Origin: an uncultured Victivallales bacterium
GTDB lineage: Bacteria; Verrucomicrobiota; Lentisphaeria; Oligosphaerales; JAFGRS01
Reading direction: 5' to 3'
Length of the DNA: 64,000 nucleotides
NCBI GenBank assembly: GCA_903837355.1
Contig: CAILUI010000053.1
Span: forward strand, 1 to 64,000
The notes under the pieces are model-generated. The model saw only the letters and a list, made by a program, of their open reading frames with translations. It did not search any database and was not told the DNA's origin. Made by a program: the position numbers and the translations under genes. Shown piece after piece: positions 1 through 9,359 of the stretch (position 1 is its first letter; every line of letters begins with the position of its first letter).

Positions 1-112
1 CCAGCGGCTTCTGTGACTGAGGGTGCCGCCGCAGGAGCGCAGCGTTGGGACGGCGGATCGAGTACAAACAGACCCCTACGGAGCTGACTTGCACCCCCTG
101 CCACCTGTAGGC

Positions 113-141
113 TTGCGGGGGACAACGGGAGCGGGTATCTT
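113..141 (+). promoter_or_regulatory. Possible sigma70-like promoter of the PEP-CTERM gene
   Basis: A TTGCGG hexamer (113-118) is followed after exactly 17 bases by TATCTT (136-141), about 47 bases before the chosen start codon. The same TTGCGG box with a 17-base spacer recurs before the nitrilase gene at 9331-9359. The match to the -35 consensus is weak, so this is only a candidate. Confidence 0.28.
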
Positions 142-187
142 ACTGACAGACGTGCCTGCGGTGGCACTCTATTCAGGAGTAGATCGG

Positions 188-916
188 ATGCGCCTCTTAC
201 TGGCTATCGTGGCAGGGTTACTGGTGACTACGGTGCACGGCACGGTGGTCCCTATCATCAACGACGCGACGGGGTCTGAGTTGGATCTGGTCCAGATCCT
301 CAACAACGCGACGGGTAACCTTGGCCTCTACCACGACACCGGCCTGAGCATCGACAACCAGCTCACCGACAAGGCCTTTGAGCAATGCAGCGCCGGGCTG
401 GTCACCCTGACGGTGCTGGACCAGCAGGCAGGCCATGAGGACTACCACCGGGTTGGCTTCTACCAGCCTGCCGGCACCACGCCCATCGGCGCTCCGCCCA
501 CCTACACCCTTGCCGGCGTGACATTCCTGGCAGGCGACTTGGACAGCGACCCCCTGACCGCGATCACGCCCGCGGGCGCGGCCACCATCGCCGGCCGCTT
601 CGGCCTGTTCTTCGATGACCGGACCTACGAGGGATCGCGGCCCGAGGGTTACTACCCCAGCGAGGAGTCGCTCGACCCCGACGGCAACGATATCCACTTC
701 GCGGTGTTCTACGACTACATCACAGGCACCAGCACGATCAGTACCTGCTCATTCCTGGTGGCGGTCGAGGACATCCACGGCGGCGGTGACCTGGATTACA
801 ACGACATGGTATTCCGCATCGCGAACGTGAGTGTCGTTCCCGAACCGGGCAGTGCGGCACTGCTCTGCCTGGCCCTCTTGCCAACGCTGCACCGCCGTCG
901 CCGTCGGGCGGCTTGA
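188..916 (+). CDS. Secreted DUF4114-type protein with PEP-CTERM sorting signal
   Basis: A 242-residue exported protein. The ATG at 188 is chosen because it opens a classic signal peptide (MRLLLAIVAGLLVTTVHG) and has an AGGAG eight bases upstream; the frame is open further upstream but without a signal peptide. The C-terminal half contains the acidic GGGDLDYNDMVFRI stretch typical of DUF4114, a probable calcium-binding surface domain. The last 25 residues are a textbook PEP-CTERM tail: VPEP, a hydrophobic helix, then a run of arginines. In known systems an exosortase removes this tail and the protein goes to the cell surface or exopolysaccharide. No exosortase lies in this window. The substrate or ligand is unknown. 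Confidence 0.85.
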   Translation: MRLLLAIVAGLLVTTVHGTVVPIINDATGSELDLVQILNNATGNLGLYHDTGLSIDNQLTDKAFEQCSAGLVTLTVLDQQAGHEDYHRVGFYQPAGTTPIGAPPTYTLAGVTFLAGDLDSDPLTAITPAGAATIAGRFGLFFDDRTYEGSRPEGYYPSEESLDPDGNDIHFAVFYDYITGTSTISTCSFLVAVEDIHGGGDLDYNDMVFRIANVSVVPEPGSAALLCLALLPTLHRRRRRAA

Positions 917-930
917 CGGGGTGCGGCGTA

Positions 931-963
931 CCTGCCAGATTGCGCCGGGTTCCGTCTGGCAGG
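931..963 (+). terminator. Stem-loop after the PEP-CTERM gene
   Basis: CCTGCCAGA (931-939) pairs perfectly with TCTGGCAGG (955-963) around a 15-base loop, starting 15 bases after the stop codon. No T-run follows, so it may act as a Rho-assisted terminator or 3' stabiliser rather than an intrinsic terminator. Confidence 0.4.
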
Positions 964-1009
964 AACCGCCTCGGAGCCGGGACGCTGCAGACCTCTGAGA
1001 CCCTAACCG

Positions 1010-2518
1010 ATGACCGAGCCAACAGCCCCTGTCGCCTTGACCGTCCTTGCCCTGTACCGCGAGCCCGACGCGCTCCTCAGCGAGTCGATCGCGGCGCTCG
1101 GCAGCGCGGGCTTCCACGTTACGCGGGCAAGCAGCGACCGTGACTTCCTGCATCGGCTCCTGGAAGTCCGCTACCAGATCATCGTCCTGGATACCGATGC
1201 GGTGGACATGGATGTGGCGACCCTGGTCAGACAGGTGTTACGCATCCAGGGGGATCATAGCACCATCGTCACCACCACCCATGAGCGGCCGTGGCTGGAG
1301 ACGAACGTTCTGCTGGCCTTGGAGGCCCCGGAGGTCCTGCTGCGGCCCTTCGCCAGCAGCCAGTTAGTGGCGGTGGCTTTCCAACTCGTTCAGCGCCTCC
1401 GCGTCCGCACCCCTTCGCCGCCGGAGGACTACCGGACCTACCGCACGCACCTGTGTCAGTTGCTGCAGATCATGAGTGACACCATGGCCGCCGACACCTA
1501 CCCGGATGCCCTCAGGGCCCTGGCCGTCAATCTGCGGCAGATCTTTCAACACCGCGCCGTGGGCATCTTCCATGCCACCCCCACCGACAGCATCATCTAC
1601 GTCAGCACCCCGGAAACCGCGGCCGACACGCCCTTGGGTCGGCGCCTGGCGGTCGCCTTACTCAAGCGCTACGAGTCCCTCTGTGGCCTGCAGGTGAACC
1701 GGGCCACCCTGCAGGAGCGCATCGAGGCCGATGCGGAGGCCACGGCGGCCGGCAGCCTACCCGTCACCGAGACCGACCTGCTACTGCCCTTTCTCGGCGG
1801 CGGCGAGGTGCGTGGCGTTCTGGGCTTGTCGAACCTCACCGAGTCCGACTACCGCGACGGCAATCTGCCGTTCGTCTACCTCCTGGCCAGCCGCCTGTAC
1901 CCTGTGCTCACGGCCCTGAACCAGCTCAAGAACCTCGCTTTCCGCGATGGCCTGACCGGCCTCCATAACCGCGCCCATGTCGAGGAGGCGGTCACCAAGG
2001 CGCTGCAGCATAGCCGCCGCTCCGGCCGCGGGTTCTGTGTCGTGCTACTGGACCTGGACCACCTCAAACGGACCAACGACCAACTCGGGCATCGGGCGGG
2101 CGATCTCCTGCTGCGTGACTTCGCGCATCTGCTGCTGTCGGTGAGCCGCACCACCGACACGGTCGGCCGGCTGGGAGGCGACGAATTCCTGGTCCTGCTG
2201 CCCGACACGCCGGCGCCGGGCCTCCAGGCGTTCCTCCTTCGCCTCTTCGCCCTGATCACGACGCACCGCACCCTGTGGGCCGGCCAACCCTACCCCATCA
2301 GTGCGTCCGCCGGCGCGACGCTGGTCGAGGCGGGCGAAGCGCTGGTGTTGACGGCCAGCGACGTCATCGGGCGCAGCGATGCCGCGATGTACACTGCTAA
2401 GCGCGGCGGCAAGTCCTGCTGGGCGATCTGGTCCCCGGAGAGTGCGAGCGGAGGCGGCGCGGTGGGCCTGTCGACGCCGCTGCCGCCCATGCCGGGCCAG
2501 AACGGAGGCCGCCCCTGA
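1010..2518 (+). CDS. Diguanylate cyclase, GGDEF domain with N-terminal receiver-like and GAF-like regions
   Basis: This 502-residue cytoplasmic protein should make cyclic di-GMP from two GTP. Residues about 10-130 look like a degenerate receiver domain, with a plausible Asp in ILDTDAVD. Residues about 150-310 resemble a GAF-type sensor. The GGDEF domain begins near DGLTGLHNR and carries an intact GGDEF at residues 389-393. RTTD at 380-383 lies exactly five residues upstream, the canonical allosteric I-site, so product inhibition is expected. No transmembrane segment is visible. Its stop codon overlaps the start of the next gene (TGATG), so the cyclase and the PilT-type motor are probably translationally coupled, tying second-messenger synthesis to pilus retraction. 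The input signal is unknown. Confidence 0.9.
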   Translation: MTEPTAPVALTVLALYREPDALLSESIAALGSAGFHVTRASSDRDFLHRLLEVRYQIIVLDTDAVDMDVATLVRQVLRIQGDHSTIVTTTHERPWLETNVLLALEAPEVLLRPFASSQLVAVAFQLVQRLRVRTPSPPEDYRTYRTHLCQLLQIMSDTMAADTYPDALRALAVNLRQIFQHRAVGIFHATPTDSIIYVSTPETAADTPLGRRLAVALLKRYESLCGLQVNRATLQERIEADAEATAAGSLPVTETDLLLPFLGGGEVRGVLGLSNLTESDYRDGNLPFVYLLASRLYPVLTALNQLKNLAFRDGLTGLHNRAHVEEAVTKALQHSRRSGRGFCVVLLDLDHLKRTNDQLGHRAGDLLLRDFAHLLLSVSRTTDTVGRLGGDEFLVLLPDTPAPGLQAFLLRLFALITTHRTLWAGQPYPISASAGATLVEAGEALVLTASDVIGRSDAAMYTAKRGGKSCWAIWSPESASGGGAVGLSTPLPPMPGQNGGRP

Positions 2519-3597
2519 TGGATGCGAAGGACGGGATGGATGCGCTGCTGGCCCATGCCAAGCAGTTGGATGCTTCGGATGTGCACTTCACCGCCGGCTT
2601 GCCTGTCCAGATCCGGGTTCGGGGGGCCTGGCAGAACCTCGGCGACGTCCGCCTGGCTGCAGCCGACTGCGAGGTCGTGGGACAGGCACTGTGCCGTAGC
2701 CAAGAGGCCTGGGAACGCTTCCGTAAGGAGCAGGAGTACGACACCGCCTACAGCATCGCCGGGGTCGGCCGGTTCCGGGTCAACCTCTTCTTCCAGCGCG
2801 GCAGCGTGGGCGCCGCCTGCCGGTCCTTACCGATAGACATCCCCTACTTCGAGGATCTGGGCCTGCCAGAGGAGCGCATGGAGGAACTGAGCAGCCTGCC
2901 CCACGGCCTGGTCCTGGTGTGTGGGGCAACGGGCAGCGGCAAGTCGACGACGCTGGCCGCCATGGTCGGGTATATCAACCGCACGCGCCGCGCCCACATC
3001 GTCACCATCGAAGACCCCATCGAGTTCCTGCACCGCCACGGCCAGAGCATCGTCGACCAACGCGAAGTGGGACTCGACACCCACAGCTTCACCGCGGCCA
3101 TGCGGCACGCCTTGCGGCAGAGCCCGGATGTGGTCCTGATCGGTGAGATCCGCGATGCCGAGACGGTACGCACGGCGGTCATGCTGGCGGAAACCGGACA
3201 CTTGGTGCTCTCAAGCCTGCATTCCGCCGAGGCCAGCCAAGCCCTGAGCCGCCTGACGGACATCTTCCCGACCGACCAGCAGGAGGAGATTCGGGTCACG
3301 CTCGCGGCGGTTCTGCGGGCCATTCTCGTGCAGCAACTACTGCCCGGTCGGGCGGCCGATCACGGGCTGGTGTTGGCATATGAGTTGCTACTGGGGAACG
3401 GCGCGGTCCAGGCCACCATCCGGCAAGGCCGTTTCGAGCAGCTCTACTCGCAGATGCAGACCATGCAGCAGGAGGGCATGAGCACCATGAACCAGTCCCT
3501 ACTGGCCCTGCTGCGTCAGGAGGAGATCACGCCGGAGACGGCTCTGGCACGCAGCCCCCGGCTCAAAGAGATGCAGCAACTGCTCAAGACGCTCTGA
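2518..3597 (+). CDS. pilT: Type IV pilus retraction ATPase, PilT family
   Basis: A 359-residue cytoplasmic hexameric ATPase of the PilT/GspE superfamily, expected to power pilus disassembly and twitching. Visible motifs: Walker A GATGSGKS at residues 136-143, an Asp box around IVTIEDPIEFLH, Walker B-region VVLIGEIRDAET and a His box around GHLVLSSLHS. The length is normal for PilT. The C-terminal AIRNLIRE motif that marks many true PilT retraction ATPases is not intact; the matching region reads VQATIRQGRFEQL. It could therefore be a divergent PilT or a PilU-like paralogue. It overlaps the upstream diguanylate cyclase gene by one base. No other pilus genes are in the window, so it must act with pilin and assembly genes elsewhere. 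Confidence 0.88.
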   Translation: MDAKDGMDALLAHAKQLDASDVHFTAGLPVQIRVRGAWQNLGDVRLAAADCEVVGQALCRSQEAWERFRKEQEYDTAYSIAGVGRFRVNLFFQRGSVGAACRSLPIDIPYFEDLGLPEERMEELSSLPHGLVLVCGATGSGKSTTLAAMVGYINRTRRAHIVTIEDPIEFLHRHGQSIVDQREVGLDTHSFTAAMRHALRQSPDVVLIGEIRDAETVRTAVMLAETGHLVLSSLHSAEASQALSRLTDIFPTDQQEEIRVTLAAVLRAILVQQLLPGRAADHGLVLAYELLLGNGAVQATIRQGRFEQLYSQMQTMQQEGMSTMNQSLLALLRQEEITPETALARSPRLKEMQQLLKTL

Positions 3598-3613
3598 GCG
3601 GGGGCAGCGGCTC

Positions 3614-6145
3614 TCACCGCGAGACCCGGGGAGTCAGCCAGGCAGCGCTCATGTGCAGCCAGGAGGGGCCACCGGTGCAGGCGGCCTCCAGCTTCAGCCG
3701 CTTCACCTTGTTGAGGTTGGCGACCAGGCGCACCTCCGGCTGATCCCAGGAAACCGTGGCGGCGGCCAGTTCGCGGTCGTCGCCACGGATGATGAACCGT
3801 ACCTGCTCGCTCTTGCGGCGACTGGGGAGCAGGTCGGCCTCCGGGCTGTTGAGGAGCAACCCGCCGCACTCCAGGGTCTTCCAAGCCTCGTTCAGGTCAT
3901 ATTCGAGCAACGCCGGCGCGCGGACCCCCAGACTGCCGGGCAGTGGCGTGCCCTGGAACGAGCGGTTGAAGCCGACGGCGCCGCGCATCTGGTCGATGGC
4001 GGCTGGCCGCAGGTCAACCAGATCGAACTGGTCTGCGTCCACGGGCGGGGCGTCACGCCGGGGGAAGCCCTGGGGTCCGCGACGTGCCCTGACGCGACTG
4101 TCGCCCAGCCACCAGGTGCCGGTCTCGGCATTCCAGTCCGTGCCAAACCAGCCGACCAGGCGCATGGACTCCGGAGAGGCGGAGAGCGCATCGAAGACCG
4201 CATAGTCAAAGTACTTCCTGGAGTCGTGAACACCCCAGTTGAACCAGTTGCCGAAACGTCCCCAGACCTGGTAGACGGCCTCTGGCCCAGCCGCGGCGAT
4301 CACCACCACGAGCCGGCGCGGATGCTCGGGATTCGGGTAGACCATGAACCACCCCGTATCCGCGGCCGTCGGGGTCGCGCGGTTCGCCGGCCCCCCCAGA
4401 TCCAGTGCGGTGCTGGTCAGCGGTCGCAGCATGCGGGCGATCGGCAAGCGCGGCTCCAGGACGGCGGTAACGGTGTTGTCGTCGGCGCCGCCAAAGAGAA
4501 TCAGATTGTGGCTGTCAGCCAGCTCAGCGCTGCATTCGACATCGCGCACAAAAGGGCACGGCGAACCGTTGCGGCGCTTCCACTCATTGGCGAAACGGCG
4601 CACTTCCACGCCCCACAGCGCCGACTTGAGTGGGTCGGGTGAGCGGGTGCCTTGAACCAGGACGAAGGGGGCCTGGACGGCTTCCTGAATGGGTCCCTCA
4701 AGGGCGGCGGTCTTGCGCAGCGGCGGCAGCGGCAGCAGCGAGGCATCGCGCCAGCCGGCGCCGGGCAGGTACCGAAACGAGAGCCAGGCGTCGGCGGGGC
4801 CCGGAGGGAAGATGACGCGCTCAGCGTCAACCTGGACGAACAGGGGCCGGTCGCCGGCAAAGAGAACGGGGTCGCGACGAACGGCGAAGGCGTTCAGGTT
4901 CTGGGTCGTGGCCACGATGTGGGAGCGGTCGATGGCCTGGGCGTCGAGGTGTGCGAGGCCGAGGGGAGCGCGCTTCTCCTCGAGGCGAACCCAGTAGGCC
5001 GTCCCTTGCCGCATGAGCTCGGCAGCCCAACGGACGCGGCGCGGATGCGCATCGCGCTGAAAGCTGCAGAGCCAGGCAAGGGCCTGCTGCTCAATATCGC
5101 CGGGAAAACCGCCATGCCCGGAGCCGGGGTACTCGAGGTAGTTCACCGGACAGCCGTTCTGACGCAGCACGGCGACCGTGCGACGGGCATGCTCCACCGG
5201 GACGATGTTGTCGGCGCTGCCATGGATGACATAGGTCGGCAGGTTGAGGAGGTTGGTCGCAAAGGCGCGGGGAGTCTGGGCCTCCTGAACCAAGCGCCGC
5301 AGTTCGTCGTTACGCCCCTCGAATGGGGCGTTCCAGCCCCACTGCGTCTGCCAGGCCGTGTAGTCCGCATTGCCGACGATGGGGAGGATGCCGGCAAAGC
5401 GGCCCGCGTGGTGCACCCCGAGATGCCATGACCCCGTGCCGCCCATGGAACCGCCGCGCAAGTAGATACGGTCGCGGTCGACGCTGTAGTCGCGGCAGAC
5501 CTCCTCGATGGCAGTGAGCACATCGTCTTCGCCGAGCGCCATGTAGTCGGTGGCGCCACGGCCCTGAGGGGCGAGGCTCAGGGCGCCGCTGACGCCGGGG
5601 GCCGGGTGACCCTGGTAAGGCCCGAACCAGCCGTGACCGTGCATCGACACGATCAGCGGGTAAACGTTCTCGGGGGAATAGCCGTCGGGAAGTGCCAAGG
5701 AGTAGGTCTGCAGCGTGTTGTCGACAGCGGACCAGTAAGCCCGCAGCCGGCCACCGGACTCCTCGGGAATCTCCTGGGCACCGAAACTGCTCAGGGTGCG
5801 CGCCCTGTCGAGGCGGCGCCAGGTGTCCAGCAGCAGCGCCCCGGCGCGGCCGTCGGGCACAACCTTGGCGTCCAGAACACGCGTCGTGTTCAGAACATAC
5901 TCGGCCTTGACCGCGATCCACGCCGCTTGCCGGGAGGCGAGGTCGTCCGACCGCCATGAACGCACGCGCTCCGCCAGCGCCAGATCCTTCAGCAAGGCCC
6001 CGAAGCGGCGCGCTTCGACCACGTCCACAGCCCCCGGCGGACGAGCCGCCTCGGGATCGCGGGTCCACACTTGCCAGGCAGCGATATAGAGCGCGACCAC
6101 AGCCGCCCAAGCGGCGCCGCGCATCCACCCTGGGACATGATTCAC
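3614..6145 (-). CDS. Membrane-anchored or secreted alpha/beta hydrolase (prolyl oligopeptidase/esterase type)
   Basis: An 843-residue protein with one N-terminal hydrophobic helix (AAWAAVVALYIAAWQVW), so it is exported or anchored. Residues about 150-360 form an alpha/beta hydrolase domain with a complete triad: Ser233 in GGSMGG, Asp312 in HGSADNIVP and His344 in GSGHGG. This arrangement is shared by PHB-depolymerase-like esterases and prolyl oligopeptidases. An esterase removing acyl groups from glycans would suit the neighbouring glycosidase genes. The remaining ~480 residues are beta-rich and unrecognised. The start is a GTG with AGAGG nine bases upstream; an in-frame ATG seven codons downstream is an alternative. 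It converges on pilT with a 16-base gap. Confidence 0.8.
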   Translation of the reverse strand: MNHVPGWMRGAAWAAVVALYIAAWQVWTRDPEAARPPGAVDVVEARRFGALLKDLALAERVRSWRSDDLASRQAAWIAVKAEYVLNTTRVLDAKVVPDGRAGALLLDTWRRLDRARTLSSFGAQEIPEESGGRLRAYWSAVDNTLQTYSLALPDGYSPENVYPLIVSMHGHGWFGPYQGHPAPGVSGALSLAPQGRGATDYMALGEDDVLTAIEEVCRDYSVDRDRIYLRGGSMGGTGSWHLGVHHAGRFAGILPIVGNADYTAWQTQWGWNAPFEGRNDELRRLVQEAQTPRAFATNLLNLPTYVIHGSADNIVPVEHARRTVAVLRQNGCPVNYLEYPGSGHGGFPGDIEQQALAWLCSFQRDAHPRRVRWAAELMRQGTAYWVRLEEKRAPLGLAHLDAQAIDRSHIVATTQNLNAFAVRRDPVLFAGDRPLFVQVDAERVIFPPGPADAWLSFRYLPGAGWRDASLLPLPPLRKTAALEGPIQEAVQAPFVLVQGTRSPDPLKSALWGVEVRRFANEWKRRNGSPCPFVRDVECSAELADSHNLILFGGADDNTVTAVLEPRLPIARMLRPLTSTALDLGGPANRATPTAADTGWFMVYPNPEHPRRLVVVIAAAGPEAVYQVWGRFGNWFNWGVHDSRKYFDYAVFDALSASPESMRLVGWFGTDWNAETGTWWLGDSRVRARRGPQGFPRRDAPPVDADQFDLVDLRPAAIDQMRGAVGFNRSFQGTPLPGSLGVRAPALLEYDLNEAWKTLECGGLLLNSPEADLLPSRRKSEQVRFIIRGDDRELAAATVSWDQPEVRLVANLNKVKRLKLEAACTGGPSWLHMSAAWLTPRVSR

Positions 6146-6233
6146 GTCGGCATGCCTCTACTCATCTAGGCAGGCAGCCATCCCGGCCCGAAGATGGGCT
6201 CTGCCCGCGACGCTTGACACTGCAATGGTCGCC

Positions 6234-6253
6234 GTGTGGGACTACACCCACAC
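6234..6253 (-). terminator. Small stem-loop between glycosidase and hydrolase genes
   Basis: GTGTGGG (6234-6240) and CCCACAC (6247-6253) form a perfect seven-base stem with a six-base loop, about 70 bases downstream of the minus-strand glycosidase gene. No T-run is present, so a terminator role is tentative. Confidence 0.3.
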
Positions 6254-6320
6254 TTGCACGCGCGGCACTATCGCCTGCGATCACCCAAACGCAAGAAGCG
6301 GCCGCCGCGCGAAGGGGGTG

Positions 6321-8423
6321 TCAGGGGACTGCGGTCAGGTGCAGGCTCGGCACATCGAGGTGCTGTCCCCGCAGGTAGACGGGGTTCGCCGAGACCGTAA
6401 CGCGACGGCTGGCGGGGGACGCGCGGCCCATCAGATCAGTCTGACCGTCCAGGCTGCCGGCCACGTCCAGGCTCGCGGTCGCGCCAGTCGTCCAGAGGAG
6501 CAGCAGTTGGCCGCCGGCGGGCAGCCCGAAGAGCACGGCATGAGCGCCCTCGCCCTCGCCCTGCTGCAGGACCTTGCCTCCGGCGGTGAGCCGTGCGTAG
6601 ACGGCCACCGCCACGGCGGCGGGCTTGGGGGCGCAGTTGAACTCCTGGTGCAGGACGACGCCAAAGTTATGCTCGTTGTAGTCTGGTTTGGCGCCGTCGT
6701 TCTTGAAGTCGTAGAGGTAGATCCGGTCAACCGCACCGGAGCCCTGCATCAGGGCCAGCGAGCGCACCAGCAACTGCGCCTGCGTCGGCTCGTCGACCCC
6801 GCCGGCTGTGCTGTGGGTTGGCCAGCCGATCTCGGTGATCCACTGGCGGCGGGGGGCTCCCGCCGCGGCCGTCCGCTCGGCGATCCGGCACAGTTCCGCG
6901 CTCAGGCCGCTTTCTTCCGGTGTCCGGGGGTAGCGGTAGGGATGGATGGAGAAGGCGTCCATGGCGTTGCCACCGGCGGACTTGACCATGCGCTCGACGG
7001 TCTCGATCACCTGGGGGCCGTACTCGCCGCCGATGCCGACCACCGTGGCCGCCGGCCGGGCCTGCTTGATGGCGGGATAGACAGCCTTCAGCAAGCGGCC
7101 GTAGGCTTCGGGGCCATGGTCGCCCGGCCGGCCGCCCATGCCGCAGGCGCCGACCCACTCATTCCAGACCTCGAACTCGTCGATCGTCGCCGCGAGGGTG
7201 GTGGCCATGTAGGTGGCGTACCCGGCGAAGCCTTGGATGGCCTCGGCGGAGTTGGGGAATCCGTCGTTGTCATAGGATGGGTTGTTATAGTCAAGTATGA
7301 GCAGCGGGTGCATCCCTAGTTCCCGTGCCTTGGTGGTCCAGGCCAGCGCATGGGGCGGGAGGGCGTACTGGCCGCGCTGGGTCTCGACACTGCGCCACGA
7401 GATCTCGTCGCGGAACCGTCCGAAGCCGTACTCCTTGTACAACCCCATACAGGCAAGGGGGTAGGCCAGGTTCTGGCCGAAGTGACAGGTGAAGCCGACG
7501 ACGCCGTTGGCCGGGGCATCGGCAGGCAGGGCGGGTAGCGCCGCACAGCGGTAGACGACGACCTCAACGGGGTCACGTTCCCGGATGGCCTCGATGGTGC
7601 AGGTGTAGTGCCCGGGCGCGGGCAGTGCCAGGGTCGTTTCCGCCCCGGCGCCAGCGCCCTCCCCGTGCCCCAGGTCGGTGCCCCAGTAGTCGCTCCAGCT
7701 CCAACGCAGAAGCGTGGTGCCGCTGCGGAGGCGGAGGTGCACCGTATCGCCGGGCCTGAACAGGTTACCAAAGGGCAGTTGGCGGGACTCGACGACGAGG
7801 GTGCCCTTCCTCTCCACGGCGCGGGCATGGCTCACACTCGCAACCCAGAGCGCGCCTTTGGCCTGGTAGCCCTGCGAGGCCCGGTCGAAGAGGATACTGC
7901 GCAAGCGGCAGGGGTAGTCCAGCCGGCCATTGCCATCACCGCCCCAGAAGCCGCTTTGCTGGTCCAGGGCGAAGCCTGCTGCGCACCACCCGTGGCCGCG
8001 TTCGCGGGACAGGTCAAACTGATGCGTCTCGCCGGACGCATCCACCACGCGGGCCCGCACGGGCAGGCCGGCACTCTCCTTGACCTGAAGCGCGAAACCG
8101 GCCCCCTCGACGGGCTTATCCAGTAGGAGATCCGGGCCGATATCGATGTACTCGAGGTCGCGATCGCCCTTGAACTCATAGTCCACTCGCAGTGCCGGCG
8201 AGCCGTCTGGGCCGGCGCTGGCCTCTACCGTGACCGTGGCGGGAGCGGACTGGCCATGCGTGAAGGCCTGCCACTGCGACAGGGGCACGTCGAGGCCCTG
8301 CAGCAGCTCGAAGCGTTGCGAGAGACGCAACGGCCCCGGTGGGCAGTTGATCGGCTGCCAGCCCGCGTCCTGCGCCCCGACCACTGCGGCCATGATCGCG
8401 GGTAACCAGATCGCTTTGTACAT
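6321..8423 (-). CDS. Secreted clan GH-A glycoside hydrolase (GH39/GH5-like)
   Basis: A 700-residue exported enzyme beginning with a short signal peptide (MYKAIWLPAIMAAVVGA) preceded by GGAGA nine bases upstream. Residues about 30-300 look like carbohydrate-binding beta domains. Residues about 305-620 form a TIM barrel with both catalytic glutamates of clan GH-A: acid/base Glu422 in EVWNEW and nucleophile Glu531 in WITEIGWP. The preceding GFGRFRDEISWRSVE also fits GH39/GH5-like retaining glycosidases. The C-terminal ~80 residues are beta-rich. Substrate cannot be told from sequence; beta-xylosides or related polysaccharides are plausible. It lies 29 bases downstream of the nitrilase-family gene on the same strand and probably shares its transcript. 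Confidence 0.85.
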   Translation of the reverse strand: MYKAIWLPAIMAAVVGAQDAGWQPINCPPGPLRLSQRFELLQGLDVPLSQWQAFTHGQSAPATVTVEASAGPDGSPALRVDYEFKGDRDLEYIDIGPDLLLDKPVEGAGFALQVKESAGLPVRARVVDASGETHQFDLSRERGHGWCAAGFALDQQSGFWGGDGNGRLDYPCRLRSILFDRASQGYQAKGALWVASVSHARAVERKGTLVVESRQLPFGNLFRPGDTVHLRLRSGTTLLRWSWSDYWGTDLGHGEGAGAGAETTLALPAPGHYTCTIEAIRERDPVEVVVYRCAALPALPADAPANGVVGFTCHFGQNLAYPLACMGLYKEYGFGRFRDEISWRSVETQRGQYALPPHALAWTTKARELGMHPLLILDYNNPSYDNDGFPNSAEAIQGFAGYATYMATTLAATIDEFEVWNEWVGACGMGGRPGDHGPEAYGRLLKAVYPAIKQARPAATVVGIGGEYGPQVIETVERMVKSAGGNAMDAFSIHPYRYPRTPEESGLSAELCRIAERTAAAGAPRRQWITEIGWPTHSTAGGVDEPTQAQLLVRSLALMQGSGAVDRIYLYDFKNDGAKPDYNEHNFGVVLHQEFNCAPKPAAVAVAVYARLTAGGKVLQQGEGEGAHAVLFGLPAGGQLLLLWTTGATASLDVAGSLDGQTDLMGRASPASRRVTVSANPVYLRGQHLDVPSLHLTAVP

Positions 8424-8452
8424 GCTCGTCTCTCCGGGGGGGCTGGCGTCGT

Positions 8453-9286
8453 TCAGAGGGCTGAGCTGGCCGTGCGCAACGCCTGCTGAAACTGGGGCAG
8501 GAGTGCTTGTGCACTGGCCAGACTGCTGGCACGGTCCGCTTCGCGATCCTCGGCCGGCAGGTCAGCCCAGATGAGTTGCTCGACATGGCGTTGGCTGCGC
8601 ACCACGATCTCGCCGGAGGGATCGAGCAGGTAACTGTCGCCATAGCCGACCCCCTCGTACTCCAGTCCGCGGTCGCGCCCGTGGGTCACGCTGTTCCCAC
8701 GCAGAAACCAGACGCCATTCTCGCGGGCTCTAGCGATGTGGTCGCCGCGAACGCGAACGAAGTGGCTGATGAGGCCCTCCGCAACGATGTAGTTGTAGTG
8801 GGGTGCAAAGATGACACGAGCGCCTTTGAGGGCGAGGATCCGGGTGGGTTCGATGTAGCCGCCGTCCGCGCAGATCACCACACCGAAGCAGAGGCCTTGG
8901 TGCTGGAAGACCGGAAAATCGCGGCCGGGCTCATGGTAGTTGAAGCAGGGGAAGGCCTTGCTGTACGTCCCCAGGACGCTCCCCTGCCGGGCCACCAGAA
9001 CCGTATTGCGCAAGCGCTCGTCGCGGCGTTCGTTGAAGCCGACCAGGATCACTCCCGGAAACCAGGCGGAACGCTCCAGGAACAAGCGGATCTCGGGGCC
9101 GTCCAGGGTCAGGCCGTACTCGCGGGCACGCTGTTCCGTGCGGAAGTACCCCGTCAGGAAGCACTCGGGGTAACTGAGGATCGCAATGCCCTCCTCAGCG
9201 GCACGATCGAGCCCGCTGAGAGCACGCTCCACGTTGGCACCCACCTCGCCAGGTCGACACTCGAGCTGCCAGTGACCGATCTTCAT
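8453..9286 (-). CDS. Carbon-nitrogen hydrolase (nitrilase superfamily amidohydrolase)
   Basis: A 277-residue cytoplasmic enzyme that cleaves a non-peptide C-N bond, most likely an amide or carbamoyl group. The full catalytic triad is present: Glu41 (LSYPECF), Lys110 (TYSKAF) and Cys139 (VVICADGG). Length matches single-domain amidases and N-carbamoyl amidases. The ATG at 9286 has AGGAG eight bases upstream. It is first in a minus-strand run with the glycosidase and alpha/beta hydrolase, suggesting a role in using products of polymer breakdown. A candidate promoter lies at 9331-9359. The exact substrate is unknown. Confidence 0.88.
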   Translation of the reverse strand: MKIGHWQLECRPGEVGANVERALSGLDRAAEEGIAILSYPECFLTGYFRTEQRAREYGLTLDGPEIRLFLERSAWFPGVILVGFNERRDERLRNTVLVARQGSVLGTYSKAFPCFNYHEPGRDFPVFQHQGLCFGVVICADGGYIEPTRILALKGARVIFAPHYNYIVAEGLISHFVRVRGDHIARARENGVWFLRGNSVTHGRDRGLEYEGVGYGDSYLLDPSGEIVVRSQRHVEQLIWADLPAEDREADRASSLASAQALLPQFQQALRTASSAL

Positions 9287-9330
9287 GATCTGACTCCTAC
9301 CTCCCCGACACGGGTGTTCGGCGCTGCCCG

Positions 9331-9359
9331 ATCTTAGCCTGTCAGGTCCGTCACCGCAA
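9331..9359 (-). promoter_or_regulatory. Candidate sigma70-like promoter of the nitrilase-glycosidase run
   Basis: Read on the minus strand, TTGCGG (9359-9354) is followed by a 17-base spacer and TAAGAT (9336-9331), 45 bases upstream of the nitrilase-family start codon. Spacing is ideal and both boxes are recognisable though imperfect. Confidence 0.42.
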
